In this document: positions 42,931 to 55,052 of the stretch, piece after piece
Layout of the letters: each line of letters starts with the position of its first letter
How positions within the stretch are numbered: the first letter of the stretch is position 1
Assembly (NCBI GenBank): GCA_029891385.1
Contig: JAIWQS010000078.1
Coordinates: 124,001 to 188,000, forward strand
From: Erythroxylum novogranatense
Lineage: Eukaryota > Streptophyta > Magnoliopsida > Malpighiales > Erythroxylaceae
DNA length: 64,000 bases
Reading direction: 5' to 3'
Made by a program: the position numbers and the translations under genes
Notes under the pieces: model-generated
What the model was told of the DNA's origin: nothing
The model's database searches: none
What the model saw: the letters and a program-made list of their open reading frames with translations, nothing else

Positions 42931-45205
42931 TGTTGGACCTTGCCGAGCCCAACGTCGGCGTGAAAGCGTGACGGGAAAATGTGATCGTAATACATTTAAG
43001 GGAAAAAGACCCGGAAGAGTAATGGGCCTCTTGAAAATCATAACATACTTGCAAACCCGTTTATTGTAATTTAAACCATCACATCCAAACATGCAAATTT
43101 AACGATTTAGAAAGGAATCCATCGGAAGTTCAATGGACCGTCGTGAATGAACTCAAGCGTGCTTTCATGCTTGTAAATGCCAATTGATGATATCTCAAAA
43201 CAATTTACAACTCGAGTTCAAGAGCTAAAAGTATAAAACACTCTTGAACCAATGATACTTGAAATGAAACTAAAGTCTTGAAAATAAACAAACATAATAA
43301 AATAAAAGAAAAGCGGAGTGATGCGAAACTCGTGACTCACTCGTTCTACGGCTCGTCACTGCGTGGGGAGATTAGAGGGAGTGAACTATAAAGCTCGTGG
43401 GAATATATTTATAATATAGTAATAAGCAAAATAATATTCAAAATATCTCATTGCAGTACTACTTGTTGAAATCATAACATTTGAACATGTATGAGTCATT
43501 TCTTGAAAATACTTGATTCTTGTACAAATCATGATGCATGTCACATAACCAATCATAACACATAACATGATGGTTTGGGTGTCCGGGTTAAGTGACGTCT
43601 TACTGACCATCGAAATGTTGATGTGTAGGCGTAGTTTCATGAGGAATCTATCGAAACCACGTGCCCGATCGGCGGGCGGGAGAAGCCTTTACGAGTCAAT
43701 GTGCACTTGACTATCGTGAGGACACCATGAGCCCACATAAGCATGCATAAATCGTATTCTTGTAAACTGGTTTGCCAATCCGGCACTTGCTTGTGATCTT
43801 GCTTGTCATATATAAATATTCGTAAAGCTTGAATTCATGCACTTGTATTCGTGAAAGGAAAAACATTCCTTTGTAAAACTCTTGATAATAGTCATGAATG
43901 CATAACCTGATGCAGAATATGATCATTCATGGTAGCATGCAATGCGATCGTGGAATCTTTGTAATGTAAATGCATAAGATCTTGCTTGATTTGAACTAAA
44001 CAATGAGTACCTATATCTTGTATTATAAACATGAACCCACCTGAATTTCCTTGCTTGTTCTTGCTAGGAATGAATTTCCTCTTGAGCCTCTTGATCCTCT
44101 TGCCTCTCTTGTTCTCCTAAAATAAGAACCAAAATCTTATTCAAAACTCATGTTGAAACCTTAAATTCCATTCTTAACTTCCATCCAAAATTTCACACTT
44201 TAGAAACTAATTCATAACTTCATCACTTCATATGACTTGTAGATCTATCTCTCTAGTTCACAACGCCTCTAAAATCACCCCAAAAGGACTTTTGTAGCAA
44301 AAGATATGGTCAAAACACTAAGAATAACCATTCTGGAAAAATTGGGCTCACCGCGACGAGGCCCGCATCGTCGCGACACGTCAAGGCTGCCTGCCTTTGG
44401 CTCGCCATGCGTCTGGCCCTCACGTCCTGGCTCTTGGCGTGCGGCCCTCAGACGTCATGGCGTCTTGACACTTCTTGTCGTCATGGCGTAATGAATAGAA
44501 CTTCGTCTTCCGAACCGGGCTTCCGCCATTTCTAACCTAAAACCTTCCTTCTTCTTCTACAACACATTTAAGTCATGAATCAAGTTATAAACTTCCACTC
44601 TACACTTATTCTACCATCAGAAACATCAAAAATACAACAATCCAAGCAAATCTCAAAATCTCACCCTAAACCCTAAACCAACAATTTCATCCTCAATCCA
44701 ACCCATTCTAGGCTCCAAACCATGTCAAACACAGATATAAGAGTCTAACTTACCTGTAGAATGCTTGAAAATCCGTCGAAAACAACAACGAAAGTTTTCC
44801 CTTTTTCTTCCTCTCTTCTTCTCCTTCACATAGCCCACTCTCTTCGTTCTTTCTCTCTTTCTATTTCTTCTTTTCCTCTTTTCTATTCTTTTCTTTTAAT
44901 CCTTAAACCCTAAGATGCACATGTACTAAAATGCCCTTCCTTACTTAGTCTAAAACATCCTAACTCATGTGTTATGCCCATTTGCCCTTACACATATTTA
45001 CTCCTCCTTAACCATATTTCCCCTTTCATAACCATATTTTTTTTCTTCCTAACACTTATTCCATAAACACATATTATTCCATGCTAAACTCAATTAAATC
45101 CAAAATTTTCATGAATATTCTCAACAAAATCAAACTATACCATAAATCATAATTCAAATAATTTCATACTTAATAACTTCAAAAAACAAAATTTGGGGTC
45201 CAACA
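42931..45205 (-). repeat. 3' LTR of chromovirus
   Basis: 2275 bp, plus strand TGTTGGACC... to GGGGTCCAACA. Neighbouring purine tract at 45206-45225 on the minus strand. Contains a short telomere-like CCCTAAACCCTAAACC at 44664-44680 and a CG-rich block at 44340-44520. Confidence 0.9.
44340..44520. other. CG-rich block of chromovirus LTR (left copy)
   Basis: GCGACGAGGCCCGCATCGTCGCGACACG then GGCTC, ACGTC and TGGCG words. The right LTR has the same block at 51400-51560, but the two differ strongly here while the flanking sequence is nearly identical. Confidence 0.65.
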
Positions 45206-45225
45206 TTTCTTCCCTCTTAAAAGAA
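45206..45225 (-). other. Polypurine tract of chromovirus
   Basis: The minus strand reads TTTTAAGAGGGAAGAA directly before the LTR start TGTTGGACC. Confidence 0.8.
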
Positions 45226-48200
45226 ATTTCGTTCTCGAAATTTACGAATCATCGAAAAGACTTGGATATTTCTCTTTCATAGCGTCGAGGGCTCCCACGT
45301 GGCTTCTTCCTTTGCATGGTTCCTCCACGGAACCTTAACTATTTGGCTGTCTTGTTTCTAGGACTTTATCCTTGGTGTCCAAGATTGCTCTGGAATCTCC
45401 TCATAACTTAAGTCATCTCTCAATGAATATCGAAACACGAATGACATGAGAAGGATCGATCTGTACCTTCTCGGCGTGGAAGCGTGAAAGACATCGTGGA
45501 TCTGAGACAACTCTGGCGATAAGCGCCAATCAGAAGCTAGAGGTCCGATCCTCTCGAGGATCTCATAAGGACCTACATATCTTGGACTCAACTTGCCTTT
45601 CTTACCAAACCTCATAACTCCCTTCCAAGGAGATGCCTTGAGAAACACTTTCTCACCACTTCGTATTCCATCTCCTTGGATGAGCATCGGTGTAACTCTT
45701 CATCACGTCACGAAATTTGCTTAAGTCGCCGCTTGACTAGATTGATCTTATCCACAGTCAACTGAATCAACTCTGGTCCGACTAGCTTCCTCTCTCCTTC
45801 TTCATCCCAACATATAGGAGTCCTGCACCTCCTTCCATATAAAGCCTCATATGGAGCCATCCCGAATACTAGAATAGTACGAGTTATTGTAAGCAAACTC
45901 GACCAATGACAAATGCTCATCCCAAGCTCCTTGAAATCCATAACACAAGCCACGAGCATTCCTCAAGTGTCTGAATGGTCCTCTCAGATTGACCATCCGT
46001 CGAGGATGAAATGTTGTACTAAAATGCGACTTAGTTCCTAAAGTTTCTGCAAGCTTCCCAAAATCTCGATGTGAACCGAGGGATCCTGTCGGAACCTTAT
46101 AGAATCTGAATCCCATGCAATCTCACTACCTCATCAATGTACTTCTGGCTAGCACATGCGAGGAATCAATCACTTTGATCGCGGAAAATGGGTGACCTTC
46201 AACCGATCCACTATAACCCATATGGCATCGTGCTTCCTACTAGTCTTAGGCAAACCCATCGGAAAATCCATGGTTACTCTTTGCCACTTCCACTCAGGAA
46301 TAGACAATGGTCTCGACTTGCTGAAAGGCGCTGGTGTTCGACCTTGACTTGGTGACACACTAGACACTTCTTGACATACTCTGCTACATCCTCTTCATGC
46401 CCTTCCACCGAAATGCTCTCTCAAATCTCTGTACATCACGGTGCTACACAGGTGCATGGCATAAGGCGCATTGTGTGCCTCATCTAATATCTCATCCTTA
46501 ACTTCCCTGCTATATGGAATACAAAGTCTGCCCCCTACTGTTATGAGTCCATCCTCTCTCACCACTACCTCGAAAGCTTACCATTACGAATTTCCTCCTA
46601 AGCTTGCTCAACTCTGCATCCCGAGCACTGCAACTCCCTAACCTTCTCCCCACAGTATAGGCTAACTCGAAAGTAGCTAAGAGGCAATCTGGTTCCTCTG
46701 CTTCAAGCTTATCTTAAGCTTGGCCATCTCTTCAATAAAGAAAGGTAAGCTGCTGAACATGAGCAATGGAAGACTTCACGCTCAAAGCATCGACTACTAC
46801 ATTAGCCTTGCCTAGGTGGTACTCGATTAACAAATCATAGTCCTTGGCATTTCAATCCACCTCTCTGCCTCAAATTCAACTCCTACGGCTCAAGAAGTAC
46901 TTGAGGCTCTTGTGATCCGTAAAGATCCTTATGCGCACCCCATAAAGATAATGCCTCCAAATCTTCAAGGCAAATATCACTGCTGCTAACTCCAAGTCAT
47001 GAGTCGAATAATTAACTCATCTTGCTTGATTGCCTTGAAGCATATGCTATCATCTGTCTCCTTGCATCAATACACAACCGAGACCCTTTCTCGATGCATC
47101 CTTTGTACCTACATAGCCCTCATCACCGAAGGCAAAATCAACCTTTGGAGCACTTGTCAACTCCGTGCTTGAGCTCTCAAAGCTCTTACGGCACTCATCG
47201 GTCGAGATAAACCGATTCTTTCTTAATAGCTTGGTCATCGGAGGCGACTATCATGGAAAATCCTTCTACAAACCTCCACAGTAACTGCAAGACCCAGAAA
47301 ACTCCTCACCTGTCATTTGTCTTGGGTGCATGCCAATTCCTCTTGCTTCAACCTTCCTTGGATCTACATGAACACCATCCTGCGAAATCACATGTCGAGG
47401 AAAGTCACCTCATGAAGCCGAACTCACACTTCTTTGAACTTGACATAAGCTCTCTCTCCTAAGAGTCGCATAAGCAGTCTGAGATGCTCCTCATGATCTT
47501 CCTCACTTTTAGAATACACCAGAATGTCATCTATAAACATTATGACAAACTGATCCAAAAACTCCTTGAAGACCCTATTCATGAGATCCATGAAAGCAGC
47601 TGGAGCATTGGTTAAACCGAATGACATAACAAAAACTCATAGTGCCCATGCGGGTCTGAATGTTGTCTTGCTTACATCGAGACTCCTTGATTACGGTGAT
47701 GATAGCGACTCGAGATCAATCTTGAGAAAACCCTAGCTCCCTGCGGTGGTCAAACAAATCATCTGTCCGTGGCAGCGGATACTTGTTCTTGATTGTCACC
47801 TTGTTAAGTCTCAGATAATCAATGCACATCCGCCATGATCCATCCTTCTTCTTAACAACAACACCGGCGCTCCCCGAGGAGGCGAACTAGGCTGACATAC
47901 CCCTTCTCTAACAGGTTCCTCCAGCTGTTCCTTAAGCTCCTCAACTCATTTGGAGCCATCCTGTAGGAGGGATAGAAATAAGCGCGATTAGGAATCAAGT
48001 CAATGGCAAACTCGATTTTCCTAACTTGGCGGCAAACACGGTAACTCATGCAGGAAGACATCGAAAATTCCCTTACAATGAAATCCTCTAACTTCCTCTC
48101 ATGCATCGGCATCTACAACATGCGTCAAGAAAGCTTCACATCCGGCCCATCATCCTTTCACCAACATAAATGAAATCAATCTTAGTGATGGTGTCTTCCT

Positions 48201-49810
48201 ATCCCTCTGAAGATCACCTTCTCACCATTGCCCGGATCAAACTCTACCTCTTTCAGAGCCACAATCCGACTTGGCGGATACTTCTCCATAGTATCCATCC
48301 CGAGGATAACATCTAACCCTCTAAGGTCTAGCGGTAGTAAGTCCACTACCAATCTAGCACCCTCATGAAAAGCTCACATCGCTTATACATCCGTCGATCA
48401 CCACATTCCTCCCTAGCGAATACTAACAACCAAAGGCCTATCCAAAGGCAGAACTCACACCATGCAATGCTATGCTAAGCGAAACAAAAGTGTGTGGAAC
48501 CGAATCAATCAACACAATCTTGAAGAATCAAATAAGCGAGCCATACAGTGACAACCTCAGTGCGTGCAACTTCCTCCCTGGTCATGGCAAACACTCTTAC
48601 GGCGCTGACCCTTGGCCTTCTGGAGGAACAGTCTTCCTCGTAGTCCCAGGCGCCTACCTCGATGGCGGTGCAGTTCCCACTGTCTCTGACGCCTAGGAGC
48701 TCTGGCTGAGACCCTCTTGTCTCGGTGCTGTGGACAATGCTTAGCTATATGCCCTTCTCTCGCATCTGAAACAAACTCAAGTGATCGAGGCACTCTCCTG
48801 ATGATGCTTCCCACTTTGGTCACATAAGGGTAGGTGAACCCGCTCCTTCCAAACTCTACAGAACCTCCCATATTAGAGGCTTACAGAAACAACCACGACA
48901 CCTTGCTCCTGGTAGCCCCACTGCTACCCACTTCACTCTGACTGTGAGTACTCCTCGTGCTCCTCTCAGGCAATGGAGCACTGGTACCCTTCCTGAAACT
49001 CTGCTCCCTGTTCTTCCTCTTCTTGTTTGCCTCATTCCTGATATTCTCCAGTGTCTCAGCCTGGAGAGCAGCATCCACTAACTGCTGATAGTCGCAGAAA
49101 TTGTGAATCAGGACTTTCTCCTTGATTCCCAAGTGAAGACCTCCTTCAAACTTGCGGCACTTGTCTTCCTCTGTTGCCACAATGTTAGCTGCATATCGGG
49201 AAAGCTGTGTGAACTTCAGCTCATACTCGCTCACACTCATGTCCCTCTGCATCAGATTCAAAAATTCTCTGGCCTTTTCCTGCACATACACTCTGGATAG
49301 GTACTTCTTCCTGAACACTTCTACAAAGTCCCTCCATATCGGCCAAGAAGAACAACTTGTTGTCAAGACGACTGACTCCCTAATCTGATCGTCACCCTGT
49401 GATGATTGCATAATCCACTTGTCCTCATCGAGCATCTCATCTCGAACTAGGATCCTCTGGTCCTCTTGACCATGCTTCGCCTCTTACGGATTCGTAGTCC
49501 CACTGAAATCCCACCCCAAACTTAGGAGCTTGTCATATCGCCCACTCACGCTCTGGAGCTGCGTCGACATCTCGAGATCTTTGACCCATAGCATCGTGAA
49601 AGCTGAACAAAGGCTTGAAAAAACTTCGGGTCCATGGGAGTTCCACTCGAGGCATAGGAGGAGGCGGAGGAGGCACTTCTGTTGCAAACTAGGTGCCTCT
49701 GAAATCGAACAGAATGTGTCCGGCATCACGAGAATATGGGATTCATCCGTACTCTCGACGAGAATGAGATCAGTCGTAGCTCCCAGTTCTCCTTGAGGTG
49801 GCATATTCAC
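45226..49810 (-). pseudogene. Chromovirus gag-pol polyprotein, frameshifted
   Basis: Order along the minus strand: gag (49810-48881: NMPPQGELG, WRDFVEVFRKKYLSRVYVQEKAREF, CDYQQLVDAALQAET), zinc-knuckle remnant GHIAKHCPQ (about 48740), protease end with LDVILGMD-like words (about 48300), RT (48112-47424: [35 protein letters not shown], active site FIDDILVYS), RNase H (47238-46800: DASRKGLGCVLMQ), integrase (46560-45700: [33 protein letters not shown]) and end region (45687-45240: MRFGKKGKLSPRYVGPYEILERIG, then KVPWRNHAKEEATWE, a chromodomain-like motif). Many one-base indels; no frame over 190 codons. Confidence 0.88.
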
Positions 49811-49960
49811 TCCTTAAATAGAAAACCATTGAAAATTTTAGTGCAAGTCGACAATTTTCAAAGTATGCAAAATAGTTCCAATCATGTAAAACAATGCAAG
49901 TGTAAAACAATGTAAGTTATTTCTTGAAAATAATGTCATGCAGCCCTAGATCAAAACCTA

Positions 49961-49976
49961 GGCTCGATACCAAACA
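49961..49976 (-). other. Primer binding site of chromovirus
   Basis: The minus strand reads TGGTATCGAGCC four bases from the 5' LTR end at 49977. Confidence 0.8.
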
Positions 49977-52257
49977 TGTTGGACCCATTGCGAGCCCAAC
50001 GTCGGCGTGAAAGCGTGACGGAAAAGCGTGATCGTAATACATTTAAGGAAAAAGACCAGCGGAAGAGTAATGGGCTGCTGAAAAATCATAACATACTTGC
50101 AAACCCCGCTTATTGTAATTTAAACCATCATATCCAAACATGCAAATTTAACGATTTAGAAAGGAATCCATCGGAAGTTCAATGGACCCGTCGTGAATGA
50201 ACTCAAAAGCGTGCTTTCATGCTTGTAAATGCCAATTGATGATATCTGAAACAATTTACAACTCTGAGTTCAAGAGCTAAAAGTATAAAACAATCTTGAA
50301 CCAATGATACTTGAAATGAAACTAAAGTCTTGAAAATAAACAAACATAATAAAATAAAAAAGCGGGAGTGATGTTTAAACTTCGTGACTCACTCGTTCTA
50401 CGGCTCGTCACTGCGTGGGGAGATTAGAGGGTGAGCTATAAAGCTCGTGGGAACATATTTATAATATAGTAATAAGCAAAATAATATTCAAAATATCTCA
50501 TTGGCGTACTATTTGTTGAAATCATAACATTTGAACATGTATGAGTCATTTCTTGAAAAATACTTGATTCTTGTACAAATCATGATGCATGTCACATAAC
50601 CAATCATAACACATAACATGATGGTTTGGGTGTCCGGGTTAAATGACGTACTACACAGACCATCGAAATGTTGATGTGTAGGCGTAGTTTTATGAGGGAA
50701 TCTATCTCGAAACCACATGCCACGAGTCTAGGCGGGGGAAGCCTTTTGAGTCAATGTGCACTTGACTATCGTGAGGACACCATGAACCCACATAAGCATG
50801 CATAAATCGTATTCTTGTAAACTGGTTTGCCAATCAAAGCACTTGCTTGTGATCTTGCTTGTCATATATAAATATTTCGTAAAGTTTGAATTCATGCACT
50901 TGTATTTGTGAAAGGAAAAACATTCCTTTGTAAAACTCTTGATAATAGTCATGAATGCATAACACAATGCAGAATATGATCATTCATGGTAGCAAGCAAT
51001 GCGATCGTGGAATGCTGTAATGTAAATGCATAAGATCTTGCTTGATTTGAACTAAACAATGAGTACCTATATACTGTATTATAAACATGAATCCACCTGA
51101 ATTTCCTTGCTTGTTCTTGCCTAGGAATGAATTTCCTCTTAAGCCTCTTGATCCTCTTACCTCTCTTGTTCTCCTAAAATAAGAACCAAAATCTTATTCA
51201 AAACTCATGTTGAAACCTTAAATTCCATTCTTAACTTCCATCCAAAATTTCACACTTTAGAAACTAATTCATAACTTCATCACTTCATATGACTTGTAGA
51301 TCTATCTCTCTAGTTCACAACGCCTCTAAAATCACCCCAAAAGGACTTCTGTAGCAAAAGATATGATCAAAACACTAAGAATAACCATTCTGGAAAAATT
51401 GGGCTCGCCGCGACGAGGCCCGCATCGTCGCGACACGCCTTGTGACCCAGCTGGCTCGCCCGTGGCGTCTTGACCCTCACGTCTGGCTGCTTGTGGCGTC
51501 GACCCTCTTGCACTTCACGGCGTGCGGCCTTATGACGTCGCGGCGTCAAACAGAACTTCGTCTTCCGAACCAGGCTAGCCATTTCTAACCCTAAAACCTT
51601 CCCTTCTTCTTCTACAACACATTTAAGTCATGAATCAAGTTATAAACTTCCACTCTACACTTATTCTACCATCGAAACATAAAAATACAACAATCAAGCA
51701 AATCTCAAAATCTCACCCTAAACCCTAAACCAACAATTTCATCCTCAATCCGACCCATTCAGGTTCCAAACCATGTCAAACACGGATATAAGAGTCTAAC
51801 TTACATAGAATGCTTGAAAATTAGTTGAAAACAACAACGAAAGTTTTCCCTTTTCTTCCTCTCTTCTTCTCCTTCACCGCCGCCCACTCTCTTCGTTCTT
51901 TCTCTCTTTCTATTTCTTCTTTTCCTCTTTTCTATTCTTTTCTTTTAATCCTTAAACCCTAAGATGCACATGTACTAAAATGCCCTTCCTTACTTAGTCT
52001 AAAACATCCTAACTCATGTGTTATGCCCATTTTGCCCTTACACATATTTACTCCTCCTTAACCATATTTCCCCTTTCATAACCATATTTTTTTTCTTCCT
52101 AACACTTATTCCATAAACACATATTATTCCATGCTAAACTCAATTAAATCCAAATTTTCCATGAATATTCTCAACAAAATCAAACTATACCATAAATCAT
52201 AATTCAAATAATTTCATACTTAATAACTTCAAAAAAACAAAAATTTGGGGTCCAACA
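49977..52257 (-). repeat. 5' LTR of chromovirus
   Basis: 2281 bp, near-identical to 42931-45205 apart from small indels and the CG-rich block at 51400-51560. Contains the same telomere-like CCCTAAACCCTAAACC (51716-51731). Confidence 0.9.
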
Positions 52258-52644
52258 GTAGGACGATAAGATGATCGACCGATTAGGGTCATTAACATGA
52301 TCTTTGGTGGTAGTCTGTTGGTGAAATGGTCCTTTGTTAAGGAAGAAAGAGTTATGTCGGGCGGTCGGTGAAGACTTGTCGGCCAAGAGAAAGAAGCAGA
52401 ACGATGGGATGATACCTTTCGATGAATCTAATCTACATGGTGTCAGTGATCCTCATGATGACGCGCTCGTAGTAAATCGAACATGGATGGTAGCGAGGTG
52501 AAGCGGGTAATGATCGTCTGGATAGCTCAATTCGACCTATTGTATTATGATGCCTTCAGCGGATGGAATGCGGAGGATCATTCACTATAGAAGGACCTAT
52601 CAAAGGGTAATGGAGTATCGGCCTATCCATTTGCCCGAGTCTTT
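52258..52644 (+). pseudogene. Tat-lineage protease region, decayed
   Basis: Continues gag from 42930: IRVINMIFGG-like start, then SDPHDDALVVN (about 52447-52480), LLYYDAFSG (about 52540) and YPFARVFLK. The expected catalytic D-[ST]-G motif is not readable. Frameshifted throughout. Confidence 0.7.
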
Positions 52645-53604
52645 TTGAAAGTAAAATTCGGACAAAAGTCGTGTCAGATAGAGAAGGACGTCGAGTTCCT
52701 GGTTGTGAAGTTTGTAGGGGCGTACAATGCAATAATCGGACGAGCCACTCAAAACGTCCTCAGAGCAGTTGTCTCCACCTACTACCAAGCAATGAAGTTC
52801 CCAACGTCCCATGGAATCGGTGTTGTCAGGGGTCAGCAAAGAATCGTTAGGGAATTCTACTTAGCGACAACAAAGACACTAGAAGGGGCGTTAGTCTTGA
52901 CAAGCTCTCTTGACGTGAGTGCTGATGAAGAAACGGAGAGGATGAACCCCGTAGAAGAAATGCAGCAGGTCATATTGGATGAAGCAGGCCGCTCCAAGTT
53001 CACAAATCTAGGGTCCGAGCTTCAGAAGGGCCTATTCAAAGAAATCACGGATTGCTTGGTAGAAAACAAATCGGTCTTCGCCTGGGTACCAAGCGATATG
53101 CCTGAAATTTCTCGATCGGTTGCATCGCATTCTCTCGGTATCCGAAAAGATTGCAAGCCAGTTAGACAGAAGAAGCGGTGGCAAAGCAAAGAAAGGCAGG
53201 AAGTGATTAAGAAAGAAATAGAAAAGCTGCTCAGTGCTGTGTTCATTTGGGAAGTCAAATACCCTGAATGGTTGGCAAATGTTGTACTCATGAAGAAGAA
53301 AAACAAAAAGTGGAGAATGTGCATTGACTTCACCGACTTAAACAAAGCATGCCCAAAGGACAGCTTCCCTCTGCTAAAAATCGATCAGCTGGTAGACTCC
53401 ACGTCAGGGCATGAACTTCTCAGTTTCTTGGATGCTTTCTCGATCTACCATCAGATTCAAATGAGTCTCGAAGACGAAGAGAAGATAGCTTTTATAACTA
53501 ACCAGGGCACGTATTGCTACCAAGTAATGTCGTTTGGCTTGAAGAATGCAGGGGCCACTTACCATCGACTCGTCATGGAAGTTTTTAAGAAACAGATCGG
53601 TTGA
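52645..53604 (+). pseudogene. Tat-lineage protease end and RT, to premature TGA
   Basis: Open for 319 codons: VEFLVVKFVGAYNAIIGR, TQNVLRAVVSTYYQAMKFPT, HGIGVVRGQQ (Tat protease end), then RT with KKKNKKWRMCIDFTDLNKACPKDSFPL and YCYQVMSFGLKNAGATY. The frame ends at TGA 53602-53604 directly before SVEAYVDDMVVKSK, in the usual position of Arg (CGA). The YVDD active site at 53617-53628 lies just after the stop. The motif order assigns it to Tat/Retand. Confidence 0.92.
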
Positions 53605-54055
53605 TCAGTTGAGGCCTATGTGGATGATATGGTGGTCAAAAGTAAGACGGCCGCTGAGCATGTGGAAGATCTCAAAGAAGTCTTACAGACCCTTAATAAA
53701 TTTCAGATGAAGTTGAACCCGAAAAATGCGTCTTTGGTGTGGCATATGGAAAATTCCTAGGGTTTATGATTACTCAGCGGGGGATTAAAGCTAATCCAGA
53801 AAAGATCGAAGCTATTGTCCAAATACCCTCGCCGCAGTGCTTGAAAGATGTTCAGATATTGACCGGGCGGATAGTTTCTTTGAGCAGATTCGTCTCCAGG
53901 ATGGGGGACAAGTGCCTCCCGTTTTTCAAATTTTTTAGGAAAGCGGATGAGACCCAGTTCCAATGGCCGGATGAATGCGAAAGAGCATTTCAACACTTAA
54001 AGCGATGTCGACTAGTCCACCCATCTTGCGAGCCCAGTTGAGGAGAATCGATTAC
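53605..54055 (+). pseudogene. Tat-lineage RT, C-terminal part
   Basis: YVDDMVVKSK and HVEDLKEVLQTLNKFQ in the first frame, then a one-base shift near 53730 and YGKFLGFMITQRGIKANPEK, LTGRIVSLSRFVSRMGDKCLPFF, DECERAFQHLK (53739-54041). Ends at TGA 54039-54041. Confidence 0.88.
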
Positions 54056-54420
54056 GTATTTGGCGGTCCGCAGAGAAGCGATCAGCGCGGTCATTGTTCG
54101 ATCGGAGGAAATGAGCAATTCCGATCTACTACGTCGATAAGTCTTTGAACGAACCAGAAACACAGTATGCGCCTATAAAAAAGCTGACTCTCTCCTTGAT
54201 AACTGCAGCGCGGAAACTAAGGCCCTACTTCTAGAGTCATACCATCGAAGTATGGATCGACCAACCCCTCAGGCAGTGCCTTCAAAAATCTGAAACCTCG
54301 GGGCGATTAATAAAATAGCCAGTAGAGCTGGGAGAGTTCGATATACAATATAAGCCTCGGACGACGATCAAGGCCCAGTGTTGGCGGACTTCGTTGCAAA
54401 AATGAGTCAACGACTCGCGG
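54056..54420 (+). pseudogene. Tat-lineage first RNase H, decayed
   Basis: Broken frames: YLAVRREAISAVIVRSEE, then AYKKADSLLDNCSAET, ASRAGRVRYTI and VLADFVAKM (about 54385-54410). Stops and shifts prevent a frame over 40 codons. Confidence 0.75.
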
Positions 54421-55052
54421 GGTGAAACAAGCTTCTGCACGGAGCCTATTGTTGATGGGTCGTCAAAATTTGAAGGATGCGGGCGAGGGTGGTATTGATC
54501 TGCCGTCGGGAAGAAAAGGTGAATCGCTCTTGACTAGAATTTAGAGCCTCAATAACGAAGCGAATCTGAGACTCGATGGCCGGCGTCGATTGGCAAAGGA
54601 GATGGGAGTAAAGCATCTGAAGGTGTACAGTGATAGTCAAATAGTGGTTGGTCAAGTCCTTTGGGCGGTATGAGGCCAAGGAGGCGGCATGATCAAGTAC
54701 AGGTTGGTAAGCGGGGTTGAGTAATTTCTAGCAATATTCGGTCAGTAGGATAGAACGGGCTCAAAATGCTAATGAAGATGTACTTTCCAAAATGGCTTCC
54801 GATCGAGATGCAAAAAATAACGTTTTGGTTGGCGGCTAGACCGACTTAGCATTGAAAGCCAATGAAGTCCTTAGCGCAAATCCGAAGCGAACAAGTTGGA
54901 TGGAGCCGTCAGACGGTGCCTCCTCGAGGAACGGTAGGAAGAAACCTTGGAGGCCAAGAAATTAAGGGTAAAAGCGGCGAATATCACGATTGTTAATGGC
55001 ACCTTATGCAAGCGATCTTATGACTGGCCACTACTACGATGCTTGAGCGAAG
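54421..55052 (+). pseudogene. Tat-lineage second (archaeal-type) RNase H and integrase start, decayed
   Basis: Recognised words: VDGSS (about 54453), LEFRASITKRI-like, MGVKHLKVYSDSQIVVGQV (54604-54660), then LSNF followed by TAG (54719-54737 region), and the zinc-finger approach TLCKRSYDWPLLRCL (about 55000-55045). A second RNase H after the first is the hallmark of Tat/Ogre elements. Interrupted at 55052 by a copia insertion and continued at 62238. The same lesion (LSNF followed by TAG) is in the second copy at 63546. Confidence 0.82.

Larger units (their letters stand above)
42931..52257 (-). mobile_element. Full-length Ty3-gypsy chromovirus (Tekay/Del-like) inserted in the Tat element
   Basis: 9.3 kb with LTRs of about 2.28 kb (42931-45205 and 49977-52257), minus-strand PBS and PPT, and gag, protease, RT, RNase H, integrase and a chromodomain-like end in normal order on the minus strand. 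Insertion site lies between Tat gag and protease; the flanks read CGCGG (42926-42930) and GTAGG (52258-52262), not a clean TSD. The coding part is broken by many small indels. Chromoviruses use a C-terminal chromodomain to target chromatin. Confidence 0.9.

Noticed and set aside
43386..44491. Open frames in the chromovirus LTR (both strands)
   Set aside because: Non-coding LTR; frames are not kept in the partner LTR because of small indels.
44664..51731. CCCTAAACCCTAAACC telomere-like repeats (44664-44680 and 51716-51731)
   Set aside because: Only about two units, present at the same place in both LTRs; a telo-box-like motif at most, not an interstitial telomere.
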